Under the pieces are notes generated by a model. That model had not been told where the DNA came from, did no database searches, and saw only the letters and a program-made list of their open reading frames with translations. From positions 22,362,866-22,426,865 of the forward strand of contig JALGQZ010000008.1 in NCBI GenBank assembly GCA_023105745.1: 64,000 nt of DNA, read 5' to 3'. A program made the translations under genes and the position numbers. Positions 37,521 through 48,387 of the stretch are shown in pieces. This DNA is from Austropuccinia psidii. Lineage: Eukaryota; Basidiomycota; Pucciniomycetes; Pucciniales; Sphaerophragmiaceae. The stretch's first letter is position 1. Every line of letters begins with the position of its first letter.

Positions 37521-38813
37521 GTGTTCAATGGTTCTCAATTATTTCCTTCAAGAGCACAATTGTGTACTCTGAATAATAGCTTCAAGAAATATTTAAAATT
37601 TCTTATTTTATATTCTTTCTCTGATATCTTTTATAGTATTCTCATTGATTCTGGTGCTAAAAAATCTTTTATTGCAAAGAATTTTGTTCGCAAGTACTCA
37701 TTTACAGTTTCAGAGCTCCCTGAAAAGATTACTCTTTTTAGCTTGGATTTGAGAGAATCCCCCACCTTGTTTATCACTCATTATACAAAGTGGGTAGTTG
37801 ACCTACCTTCCTTCCAAAGCTTTGAACGCGACTTTTTTATCATAGATTCACCCAAGGGAGAAGACCTAATATTGGGCTATGATTTCCTCTACCATACTAA
37901 TCCCATTATTGATTGGAAAAACGGATTGATCACCTATGATTCTAGTGGTATTAATTCTTATACTAGCAATGACGTGGCCACTGCTGTCAACAGTGCTGCT
38001 GTGGTTGGTGAGCTTAAGACACTTTCCCTTCCTTCTTTTGTCCATATCCCTTCCATAATGCCCTCTCAGTCATTAATTCAATCAAGAGATGAAGTCTTCA
38101 AAGAGATAAAAGATGTTGCTATAACTTCACTTCATCTCTTTCAAGGGGATATGGACCTTCCTCCTTTATCTTTTCATGCCTCCCTGGAGGAGCAGTGGGA
38201 TGAGGAGGAAGAGCCAGAAGAGATTGAAACTGTGTTGAAGGTAGTCCCTCCTGCTTATCATCAATATTTGGATGTATTCTCCAAGGTGAAAGAAGAGAAA
38301 CTTCCTCCACACCATGCTTGTGATCATTGTATCAAACTGGAGGGTCTTCTACCTCCAGTTGGTGTTATCTACACATTATCAAATGAAGAGTCAGAAACAC
38401 TAAGGGCCTAAGTTTCAGAGAATGGAGAAAGAGGTTTCATCAGGCCAAGCTCCTCTTCAACAGGAGCACCTGTCCTTTTTGTTAAGAAACAGGATGGTGG
38501 CCTTTGTTTGTGTGTTGACTACCACAAACTCAATGCTGTCACTATAAAGAACAGGTATTCTGTTCCTCCTATGAACCAGCTTCTTACCATATTCAATGGT
38601 TCCACTATCTTCTCCAAGATAGATCTGTGTGGTGCATATAATCTCCTGCGAATCAAAGAGGGGGATGAGCACTTAACTGCCTTTAGAACCAAATATGGTA
38701 GTTATGGGTATTTGTTTATGCCATTTGGGCTTACCAATGCTCCCGCTTCTTTCCAAAATCTTGTTAATGATATATTTCTAAATTTCTTGGACATTTTTGT
38801 TTTAGTTTTTTAG
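37521..38813 (+). pseudogene. Element 1 protease and reverse transcriptase (first part)
   Basis: One frame with an in-frame stop at 38409. A retropepsin domain shows ILIDSGAKKSFI (catalytic DSG) and DLILGYDFLY. After an acidic linker, reverse transcriptase begins with the VLFVKKQDGGLCLCVDYHKLN region and includes IDLCGAYNLLRIKEGDEHLTAF and PFGLTNAPASFQ. The frame shifts just before the catalytic motif: FLDDI is read in another frame from 38807. Processes the polyprotein and copies element RNA into DNA in intact relatives. Confidence 0.8.
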
Positions 38814-39620
38814 ATGATATTATGGTCTTTTCTAGCTATGAGAAGGAACATGTCAAACATGTGGCCTCTGTCCTGAAATACTGAGGGACAATGATTTGTT
38901 TTCCAAAGCCTCAAAGTGAGTATTTAGTTCCTCAAGTGTGGAATACTTGGGCTATGTTGTTTCAAATGAAGGCCCCAAGATGGATTCTTCAAACGTTCAG
39001 CAAATCCTTGATTGGCCACAGCCCAATAACATCAAAGCTCTTCAATCCTTTCTTGGCTTTGCCAATTTCCATTTTTGGTTAATTAAAAATTAATCTAAAA
39101 AAATCACTGCTCTCACTTCCCTCCTCAAAAATTTTTTTCATCTTCAATGAGGAAGCTCTTAGTCAGTCCCAAATACTCAAAGACAATTTCACCACTGCTC
39201 TTATCCTTTCCCATTTCAATACTTCTCTACCAATTATTGTAGAGACTGATTCTTCTGATTATGCCTTGGGTGCTGTACTGAGTCAGGTGAATGACACAGG
39301 AAAGAATCCCATTGCATTTGATAGTTGCAAGATTCTCCCAGCTGAGCTGAGCTATGAAATTCATGACAAGGAGCTCCTTAACATAGTTTGGGCTCTCAAG
39401 CTCTGGAGGGCTTTTCTTCTTTCTCTTTCCAATTCTTTTGAGGTCTTGAAAGACCACTCTTCTCTTCAGTATTTCATGTCTTCCAAAGTTCTTGTTGTCA
39501 GGCCTTTTGGGCTGAATTTATTTTTTATTTTCATTTCACTATCACTTACCGCCCAGGCAGGCTTGCCACTTTACCAGATGCCTTGTCATGCCAGGACAAC
39601 GTGTACCTAGAGAGGGGGGG
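38807..39620 (+). pseudogene. Element 1 reverse transcriptase end and RNase H, broken
   Basis: FLDDIMVFS (YxDD-type catalytic motif) is followed by connection sequence broken by stops and shifts around 38880-39100. RNase H then appears: VETDSSDYALGAVLSQ, AELSYEIHDKELLNIVWALK and LKDHSSLQYF. The frame shifts again near 39490, so the end of RNase H reads out of frame. Confidence 0.75.
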
Positions 39621-39639
39621 TGGACTTCATCAGAAAGAA

Positions 39640-40281
39640 TGCTCAAAGTTTTTGTTAAGTAATAAAGCAAGATGGAATTCAAGAGTCAAGATTCTTCTCA
39701 GTTAAGGTTGAAATATTCTCAGATTTAGTTGATTAGATTCAAAAAGAAGTATGGAAAGAAAAAGAATACAAGGAAATACTCAATAAGCTAGCAAGAGGTG
39801 AATCAGTTTCAGATTATTCTCTTGAACCTCAAGCCAAGTTATTATTACTCAAAGATAGAGTGGTAATCCCAAGCAATGAAAAAATCCAACTAAATATTCT
39901 TCAAAGGCATCATTAATCATCATTGGCTGGCCATCCTGGCCAGGAGAAGACCCTCAAGCTCATCAAGAGGGATTTTTATTGGGCTGGCATGAATAAATTC
40001 ATTAAGATCTATGTGTCCTCATATCAGCAATGTTCAAGAAACAAGAAAATTCATCATAAGAAGTTTGGATTACTCAAGCCTCTTCAAATTCCAGCTGTTC
40101 CTTTGAATTCATTATCAATGGACTTCATAACTCAATTGCCCTGGTCAAAAACATTTGATTCAATTTTAGTAGTTTTGGACAGGTTCTCAAAAATGGAAAT
40201 CTTCATTCCAGCTTATGAAAAAATCACTGCCCTGGAATTAGCTCAAATCTTCATTAACCATGTCTTGTCCAAAATGCTATT
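39640..40281 (+). pseudogene. Element 1 integrase, N-terminal part only
   Basis: The HHCC zinc region is partly kept (AGHPGQEKTLKLIKRDFYW ... SYQQCSRNK), but the first cysteine of CxxC is tyrosine. The core begins with LSMDFITQLPW (first catalytic Asp) and VVLDRFSKM. It stops at INHVLSK, before the second Asp and the Glu, exactly where element 2 begins. Confidence 0.75.
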
Positions 40282-42070
40282 TGTAAGGTGTGGATATGAA
40301 ACTTTGGTTAAAAAATTAAGTACTTTTCCTGTCCTCAAAAGTTGTTTAAGGTAAAAACTGATTCAAATAGTATGAGATAAGCTTTTGAAGAGAAAACAAG
40401 CAAATTTTATCGTTTTAAACTTTATTAGTATGAAAAAATAATATTATAAATATTTATTGTTTTACCAACAATAAAATTTTATCCAAAAATACTCTACAAG
40501 AGATATCTAAGGCTACAAAAGAGATCTAAATTGGAATTAATTGAGCAAAGGACTGAAGGCAATTAATTTAAGAAAAAAGTATTTAAAAATATTATTAAAG
40601 AGAAAATGGCCAAAAGTGACCAGAGTGAATTTGGAAACAAAGTGACAAAGTTAATAGTGATGAAAGATGCTTTAATTTACTTATGCGGTGGTTCAAGGGG
40701 TAAAAATGATCATAAGAGTTACAAACAATGATTATAATAATTTTTTTATGTGCTTAAAAGGTTTAAAATGATTTGAAAATGGTGGTTGGGATCTTTTATT
40801 GATTGTTTCAACAGTGTTTAAACTAATTATAAAAGGAAAAGATTATAACATGAAGAGAAAAGTGGGGAAAAGAAGAAATTCTTTTATAGCCATCAATTCT
40901 CTTACTACAAAGGTGAAATTTTCTCTTGTCAGTAGTGGGAAAAACTCTGACAACAGAAAAGCCAATTATGGCATCATTGAACCCTGGTTTAGACCAAAAG
41001 AGGGCTGTTTTTAGCCATTTTGGACCCGTAAATCAGCCATTGCTATAGTAATACCTGGTTTTAAGACTTAAGAACACGTCAGAATGTGTGTAAGAGACAT
41101 AAAAACCAGCTAAAACTGTTTGGAAATGTTTGTTTTATTTTAAAGGTAGTTTTACCCTCTTGGCAACAGTTAAAACTTCCCTGGTTGGTATCAAAAACTC
41201 ATCATCAATTGAGTCACAGACCCTGTGACTCAATTCCAGGACAAAAGTGATGAACCTTTGCGTGGAATTTGAAATCTCACGCCTGTCAGCAAGGATTTTG
41301 GGGGTCTGGCTCCCCCTTAGAGCTAGAGCTCCTTTCCCCCCCAAATTTAATCTTTCCAATTTATTTTTTCCTTTAATTCTTCATCATGTATTATACTTAT
41401 AATTTACATATGTAATTCAATTGAGGTTTACAGTACACTACTGTAATGATTGACACCTCATATTTAAATCAAAGTTCACTTATGTAATACATGGGCACAT
41501 TTTGACAATTCAATTGAAAATACTTCAATTCCTCATAGCTTCTAAACTATACACAACAACTACATTTTGATACAAAAATTGATGATTAACACTACATGTG
41601 ATGTGAATTAAATTAAGGGTTTGAGGATTTCCAACTTTTATACAGAAAATACAAAAAACTTAATTTAAGCTTATTTAGAGTTGAGTTACAGAAAATTTAT
41701 GCAGAGGTGACCCCAACTAATTTTTTATAAGGAATCCAATCTTGAAATAAATTTTCTATGTTTAGCTGTTAGATAAAAAGTTATGATAAATTTTATTTAA
41801 CTTTTTTCCAAAATCATTTTATTTTGGGCAATTTTGTTGAAAATTCATTTTTACTTAATTTTTTTCAAGTAAAAATGTGTTTTTACAATTTTAAAATTTA
41901 ATGTATTTTTATTTTTAACTTGAAATTAAATTTTTGATTTTGTATATAAATTCATATTTATATTTTAACTTTTATTTTAATAATATAAATAAATTTCTTT
42001 TATTTATGTTTGTATATTAATTTTTTGTTTGTGGTCTTTTGGGTATATGAAAATACCTCTAAGGCTCACA
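40282..42070 (-). repeat. 3' LTR of element 2
   Basis: 1,789 bp. Matches 48388-50181 throughout. Contains a dyad at 41207-41235 with 13-bp arms AATTGAGTCACAG and CTGTGACTCAATT around ACC. Related, older LTRs lie at 7860, 14082/18562 and 25715. Confidence 0.9.
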
Positions 42071-43078
42071 TTCCCTCCCCCTAAAAAAGGAATATTGTTT
42101 TGTAATATTGTTATTTCTAGTATGTCTAATTCTTCTGAGAATTTTGGTAGCTTCAGGTATGTCCTTTTCTTCTAACCATTCATCTTCACAGGTTGGGTCA
42201 CTGTACCTAACAAGGTATTCCCTTACTTTTTTGGTTCTTAATTTTCTTTCTTTAAGAACTTTTGTAATCTTCTTAATACCAAATGTCTCAATAGGAGGTA
42301 TAACTTGGGAAACTTTATTCCTCAAGGGAAACCTTTCAGAATCACTAGATTTACATGCCTTTATCAAGCTCACTGGAAATGTAGGATGCTTATTACTAAT
42401 TTCTTCAGATAATTCTACTTCAACAGCATTTTCTCCATGGAGGGCTTCAATAACAAAAGGTCCTGCAAAGGATTCTGTGAGATTTTTAGATCCTTTGATG
42501 TTATTGAAGTTGGTGGTGGATAGAAGTACTAAATCCCCCACTTTGAAATCCGGAGTGGCAAGTGATTTGTCCCATTTATCTTTAGCATATGCAAATGAGT
42601 CTTACATGCATCTTACTGCATGATTTCTAGCTCTGTCTAGCATTCCTTTGAAGTTGGAAGCTGTAGGATGTATTCCAACCAAATCCCTTCTTAAAGAATC
42701 TTGAAGTAACTTGGGATTCCATTCTTTTTCTAGAATGGCAGGAGTTTGATTGGTACTGGCATGAAATGATGTCTTATATGCCAGTTCTAGTGCTGGTAGA
42801 AGAGTACACCAACCATGGGTGAATCCATCACAATATTTGAATTCAAGGCCATATGCACAAAGTCTTCTCACCATGTCTTCTAAGGTTTGTATCATCCTTT
42901 CAGCTAGACCACCAGTTTGTGGGTGGTAGGATGTAGAGAAAGACAATTTAGTGTCAAAAAATTGGTTAAGATTTGTCCATAGTGCTGAAGTGAATTTGGG
43001 ATCCCTATCACTAATGATATTTGTAAATATTCCAGTCCATGACACTACTCTATTCCATATCAGAAGAGCTGTATCCAT
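42059..43078 (-). pseudogene. Element 2 integrase core, C-terminal domain and chromodomain
   Basis: Two pieces in one frame. 42602-43078 holds NIISDRDPKFTSALWTNL (second catalytic Asp) and YHPQTGGLAERMIQTLEDM (catalytic Glu). 42059-42541 holds the GDLVLLSTTNFNNIKG and FAGPFVIEALHGENAVEVEL module, then VREYLVRYSDPTCEDEWLEE, the chromodomain that places this element among the chromoviruses. In relatives the chromodomain directs integration to marked heterochromatin. An in-frame stop at 42602-42604 separates the two parts. Confidence 0.85.
42071..42090 (-). promoter_or_regulatory. Polypurine tract of element 2
   Basis: On the minus strand the bases just before the 3' LTR read AGGGGGAGGGAA, followed by TGTGAG. 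This is the purine-rich primer for plus-strand DNA synthesis in LTR elements. Confidence 0.75.
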
Positions 43079-43189
43079 GGCTGTATCATCTTTGTGACAT
43101 GGTAAAAATATTGGAGTTTTACTGAATCTGACTAAAATTACTAGCCAAGAATTATAACTTCTGTCACCTCCTGGTGGTAGGCCAGTTAC

Positions 43190-43927
43190 TCAATCCATAT
43201 GGACAATTTCCCAAGGTCTGTCGGGTTCTTGGATTTTGATCATATTTCCAAGTCTTTTGCCAGTGGATTCATTTGCCTTTTGAAATCTGTCACAGGCTTT
43301 GCAATAATCTGCAACATCTTTCTGCCACATTGGCCACCTTATGAAGGTCTTTACCTTTTCTCTTGTTCTGTCTTCAGACAGATGTCCTGAACAGGGGCTG
43401 TCATGGCATTCTTTCAGTACAAGATTGATTAACGACCTGTCCACAACTATCATGACACATGTGTGCTTGGTCCTGTGGTAAAGTATACCATCCAGTAGGT
43501 GAAATCTTCTGTCATCATAAGATTTCTTCCATAATTCATCCAAGTAATGTATTAGAGAGTCGTTTTTACAGTTTTTGTTAAGTAATTGGCATAAGATGCT
43601 ACAATTCTTATCTTGAGTGTAACTGTTTCTTACTTCCGCAAAAAAGGTGGTGTTCAAGTCTGTAACACTTATTCCTTCTATTGGGATCTGTGGGGAAGCT
43701 TCTTCTGGCACATAAGCAGGATTATCAATATTATTTGGTAATGGCAATCTGCTTAGGCCATATGCATTTTTATGAATATTCCCATCTTTATGAACAATAG
43801 TCATATTGCCCCTATACTTTTGTATGGATATTTGCCATCTGAGCATATGTCCGTTGGGTGTTTTCAAGTTTAAAAGTGATTTAACAGCAGTAAAATCTGT
43901 TATTACTTCAAAGACACATCCTTCCAA
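43190..43927 (-). pseudogene. Element 2 RNase H end and integrase N-terminal zinc region
   Basis: Starts in the RNase H end ([38 protein letters not shown]). Then comes the HHCC region: [20 protein letters not shown] ... [12 protein letters not shown], where the second cysteine of CDRC is phenylalanine. The piece ends WEIVHMD, the first catalytic Asp of integrase; a TGA directly after it replaces the usual tryptophan. Confidence 0.8.
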
Positions 43928-44240
43928 AAACTAATTGAGTTTTTCTAAAGCCCAAAAAAGGCATAAACAGTCCATCTGACTTGCTCCATATCTGGCTTCA
44001 GCTGGTTTGATTTGCCTGGATATGAAAAATATGGGCCCTTAAACAGGTTTATCATCTGAAATTGGACTTGATGAAGTGCAGCACCAAGCCCATCCCCTGA
44101 TACATCAATGTAAATTTAAAGGGAAGTTTAAAGTCTGGCATCAGTAAGAGTGGAGCAGTGGTCAAGGCTTGTCTTAAATATTCAAAGGCTTTTACTCTGT
44201 CAACAATCATTTTAATTACTGTGTCTTTGTCACATAGATT
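43928..44240 (-). pseudogene. Element 2 RNase H, frameshifted part
   Basis: Minus-strand fragments such as YIDVSGDGLGAALHQVQFQM near 44055-44110 and KSNQLKPDMEQ show RNase H in more than one frame. Several shifts occur in this 300-bp stretch, which separates the reverse transcriptase frame from the 43190-43927 frame. Confidence 0.65.
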
Positions 44241-45974
44241 CTAAAGAGGTTTTTCTATGGATGCAAAATCTTCAATTTGTTGCCTGTAATATTCAGCAAA
44301 ACCCAAAAATGATTCAATTTCCTTTTTGTTTTGAGGCATAGGTTTCAGTAGGACTGCTGAAATTTTATTTTTGTCAATCCCAAGGGATAGACCAGATACC
44401 ACATGTCCTAGTGCTTTGAGTTCCTTAAATCCAAAATGAAATTTCTTCAAAGAGATTTTCATGTTCACAGATTGGATTTTGGTCAAAATTCTGGATAATC
44501 TGCACATATGTTCTTCCCAAGTCTTTGAACAAACAGTAATATCATCAATATAAATGATCAAACATCCTTCTCAAAGCGCTTCAGGGAAAATTTCATTCAT
44601 CATTCTTTGGAAGTGTGAAGGTGAATTTTTGATTCCAAAAGGCATCCTGAAATATACATAAGCTCCACAATGAACAATAATTCTCAAGTATTTCCCTGCT
44701 CTTGGTGTCACTACATTTTGATGAAATCCTTCAAGGGCATCCATAGTGCTTATATACACTGCTTGAGATATTTGGGTGAGGGCAATTTGGATTTTTGGTA
44801 TTGGGTACCTGTCTGGAACAGTGTAAGTGTTCAGAACTCTAAAGTCCCCACCCGTTCTAGATTTTCCATTATGCCATGCCACTATGACTGGTGTAGTTAT
44901 TTCTACTTCTTCATTGTGGCCCACTTTTCTTATTACACCAAGGTCTAGAAGTTTTGTGATATGAATTTCCAGAGCTTCTCTTGATTTTGGACTTGCTAGA
45001 TATGCAGGTCTTCTTAAGAGTGGTGGATAAGGTCTCTCAATAGTAAGAGTAATGTAAGCTTCATGACCAATAATTTCCCCTAGGGGTTCTTTATCTGAAG
45101 AAAATGCTTCTTTGTGGTCATGTAAAAGAGCAGAAAGTTCATTTTCTTGTTTATCACTCAAATGAAGGCTTATTTCAGCTTCATATAACTGTTCAGACTT
45201 GAATCTCTCTAGCTCTACGTTGACTGGTGATACTTTGTTCATTGTAATTTGTCTTTTGAATGGTAAAAAGGAAAATTTTTGGCGCTTATTGTCTCCAATT
45301 GTAAAGTATCTGTCCTTGTTGTTATGTAAATATATGCCATAAATGATCAAATAATCATTTCCCAATATGAAATGGGTACTAGAGAAATTTTTCATAACAA
45401 CAAATTCATCAGTGATTCTTGAATTTCCATTTATATGTGGAAATATGACATGAGTTTCAAATATTCCCAATGCTTTCATTGGGTTACTTGCACTATTGAA
45501 TTTTATGCCATAAATTGGCAACAATTCATCTTCAAAATTTGGTACACAAGTCTTAAGAAAGGATTTACCTACACAACAGAAGAATGCTCCTGGATCAAGT
45601 AGTAGTTTAGTGGGTTTGTTGTCAATTACCACTTCTGTTATACTGGAGCTACCAGCTGTATAACCTTTACCTCTGTTTGGTTTGGTCTTCATTAACTGTG
45701 CATCTTGAATGTTTGATAAATCAAGTTGGCTATTGCTCATCTGTGGCAGGTGTGAATAATATTCCATGATGTCTAAGGTGGCATTGATATTTTCTATATC
45801 CTTTGAAGATTCAGAAAACATTGATGATTTATCATCTGAATTTTCTTCAATTACATCATCTTTTTCAATGTTAATTTCATTGATTTTCTCCCTTTTTGGA
45901 CATGTATTGGATAAATGTGTGGTGTTTTGGCAAATATGGAATTTCCTGATTGTATCTGCAGATTTATATTTCAA
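44241..45974 (-). pseudogene. Element 2 gag end, protease and reverse transcriptase
   Basis: Single frame with a stop at 44571. It opens with a nucleocapsid knuckle (CQNTTHLSNTCP) whose first cysteine is phenylalanine (KFHIC). A retropepsin-like domain follows with LLLDPGAFFCCVGKSFL (DPG where DSG/DTG is usual) and HFILGNDYLIIYG. Reverse transcriptase has PLLRRPAYLASPKSREALE, GGDFRVLNTYTVPDRYPIPK, STMDALEGFHQNV, RMPFGIKNSPSHFQ and the catalytic YIDDI followed by TVCSKTWEEH. Only a single stop separates the last part from the rest. Confidence 0.85.
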
Positions 45975-45986
45975 ATTATTAGAATT

Positions 45987-47945
45987 TTATTTGGGGTTTT
46001 TGTCCACAGAATCTTTCCAAGGTGTATTAAACTTTGTTTTGAGATTCACCCTACTAGAACCAATTTTGGTTGTGGTGGTTACTTCTTCTAATGTATTGAT
46101 AATATCTTCTTCTGAAGATTGTTCAGTAATCCTGCTTTTGACAGCATGCTCTAGGTCACCTTCACATTGTCTTAGAATTTTCCTATGAATCATAAATTCT
46201 GACATGTCAGGGTATAATGCTGTTAGTCAGTCTTTTTGTTGGCAAAACCATGGTAAAGCTTTGTCTTTATAAGCATTGAAATTTGCAGATTCAAAGGCTG
46301 CTTCAACCTTGAACCTCCAAGCATCATCGGCCCATTTGTTGATAATTTGGGTTTTCCACCAAGTCCAACTTTGGTTTCCATGTGCTTGTCTCAATTTGAT
46401 ATACAATCTGTGAGCTTATTTGGTAAACAAGGTCTTAAATCTAGCTGTTACTAGTCTGTCTGGTAATTCAAAATCTTCTTTGATCATGTCAATACCTCTG
46501 ATGAATTCCATATGGTCATATTCTCCTTCACCACTGAAGTGAGGCCATTCCTTAAGTTTTGGAACTTCTTTCAAGAGTGTTTGGCCCATTGATGGTTCCA
46601 AGTTATGAAAAGAAGTAGAAAATTCATTTTTTAACTGTGAATTTTCAATATCCAATACTTGTGGATTGGGAATCCTTGTACCCTAATTTTGATTCAGAGG
46701 TGTAGACATTCTTGGTAAGGTGTTTAGTAGTTGCTCAATATCATTCATTTGACTGTTGTTATGCCTTTGTGAATTTCTTCATTCATGTTGCAAGATTTGT
46801 TAGAGTTCATTACATTATTTTTATGATCATCCTCTTTATATGTCAGCTCATTCCATAATTCTGTTTGTTTAGTATTATCAGAGATAATCTCATTTAATTT
46901 TATTGTTAATTTTGATCTTTCCTCCTTTGAGATATCAAAACACTTTTTCAAGGAAATTATATGTGTATTTACTTCAGTAAATGATTTTTAAATATATTCA
47001 AGATTTTTGATATTATCCTCTTTAATAGTACTTATGGCTTGTTTTATTCTAGTTTCAATTATTTCATCAATATTGAATTGAGAATTTTTGTCTGTTAATT
47101 CTTTAATAATGGCAGATTTCCCATTTATCTTATTGCCAAAAGAATTATCATTATGGGAAGTTTTAATTGTTCTTAAAAAGTTTTCAAAACATATAAGTGT
47201 TTCATTTTTTTGGCTCAGACTCAACTTATTTGTTTTAAGATTGTTACAAATTGATGAGTTTTCTAAGAAATATGACTTTTTATGTCACTTAATGACAGAA
47301 ATCATTTCTGATATTTTAATCTGGCTTCCTCCTTCTTTTGTAATTCCATCACTGTTCTGTCCATCTGAAGTACATTTTCCATGGCATCCTGTAGCCCTGG
47401 CTGTAAGGTTTTGTGGCTGGTGCCTTTCCTTTGGCCTTGTTCTGAGCTTGTGGCTGCTTTTTCATGTTTGAATTGCTTCTGCTGGCAACTGGGGCTGTTT
47501 TTGGCACTTTCTTGGGTGGTGGAGGGTTGTTTTTCCTCTATTCTGCTGATAAGATAATCATGTTCTTCTTTTCCATCAATGGATGCCATAGATTGAGCAA
47601 CTTGCAAGTGTTGGGATGGCCCAGGAATTTTCTCACAGTCAGGTAAGAATTCATGAAGTTTTTCCACAGATCTGCAAGGATCTGGTACTCTTTGTGCTGC
47701 AATGCATTGTTGTAAGCCTTCTGGCTGGCTTTTTAAATGTCCACTGAGGCTTCTTGTGGCAGTGTCAGCTCTTTTTGGAGGTAAAATAGTTTTATCAGAT
47801 TCAGAATGACATAATTTATTAATTTGGAGTTCATCAACTGACCCTTGTCCTTCTGTAACTGATTGGCTTCTGCCATAATCACGTCTATGACCTTTATGGG
47901 AGCTTCTTGAGGGGTTATAGCTGGCTCCTGATCTGGTTGAAGGTA
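45987..47945 (-). pseudogene. Element 2 gag, broken into several frames
   Basis: Read on the minus strand. 47302-47945 holds the Gln/Ser-rich start with VEKLHEFLPDCEKIPG and GTSHKTLQPGLQDAMENVL; two frames overlap here and the switch between them looks like a small deletion. 46745-47224 is a coiled-coil-like Lys/Glu/Asn-rich linker. 46416-46655 is the capsid start (PKLKEWPHFSGEGEYDHMEF, DFELPDRLVTARF). Then 'WWKTQIINKWADDAWRF' near 46330 and DMSEFMIHRKILRQCEGD at 45987-46205. Gag forms the particle. This copy has several stops and shifts. Confidence 0.75.
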
Positions 47946-47979
47946 TATTTTATGATTAAAAAGCTTTAAAATAGTAATT

Positions 47980-48195
47980 TTATGTCAAAAAAAACTTACT
48001 ATTGGCCAAATTCTTAGCTTTCTGAAGAGTATTACTTATATCCAAGTTAATCAATTCAGAAGAAATTGGTTCAGGTTGATTATTCTGATTCACAATAACA
48101 GTATGGGCAGGAATAATGCTGGTAACTGTTGAGGTTGTTTCAATGTTTTCTTGTCTTACCACATTGTCAGACACTAAAAAGAATGAAAAAGCCAA
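47980..48195 (-). pseudogene. Short upstream exon-like ORF of element 2
   Basis: A 71-codon frame between the primer site and gag. At its end AATA|GTAAGT looks like a splice donor, and TTCAACCAG (minus strand, near 47925) a matching acceptor about 70 nt on. Joining them would continue into the frame QEPAITPQEAPIKVIDVIM. This suggests a spliced gag leader in this family. No domain is recognisable. Confidence 0.35.
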
Positions 48196-48367
48196 TTAAT
48201 TAAGTAAAAAAAATTAGTTCAAAAAGGAAATAAAAATATAAGCCTCACTTATAATATGAAAAAAATTATTCTTTAATGGATGATTTGAATTATAAGTATT
48301 CTTTATATGTTTTTTAAATTTTTCAATATAAGAAAAAAGAGTAAAAGAAATATTTCACAAGTAAAAC

Positions 48368-48387
48368 ATTATGGCTGGGCCCCCAAA
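48368..48387 (-). promoter_or_regulatory. Candidate primer-binding site of element 2
   Basis: On the minus strand, directly after the 5' LTR: TT then TGGGGGCCCAGCCATAAT. The independent plus-strand copy at 27439-27458 keeps it with one change. Its start TGG fits pairing with a tRNA CCA end; the tRNA is not identified. Confidence 0.6.

Larger units (their letters stand above)
34664..40281 (+). mobile_element. Element 1: Ty3/gypsy retrotransposon, truncated in integrase
   Basis: 5' LTR, gag, protease, reverse transcriptase, RNase H and the first part of integrase follow in Ty3/gypsy order on the + strand. The element stops at 40281, where the LTR of element 2 begins. The rest of integrase and the 3' LTR are not found on the far side of element 2. 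All coding parts carry stops or frameshifts. No target duplication can be tested because the 3' end is absent. Confidence 0.85.
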
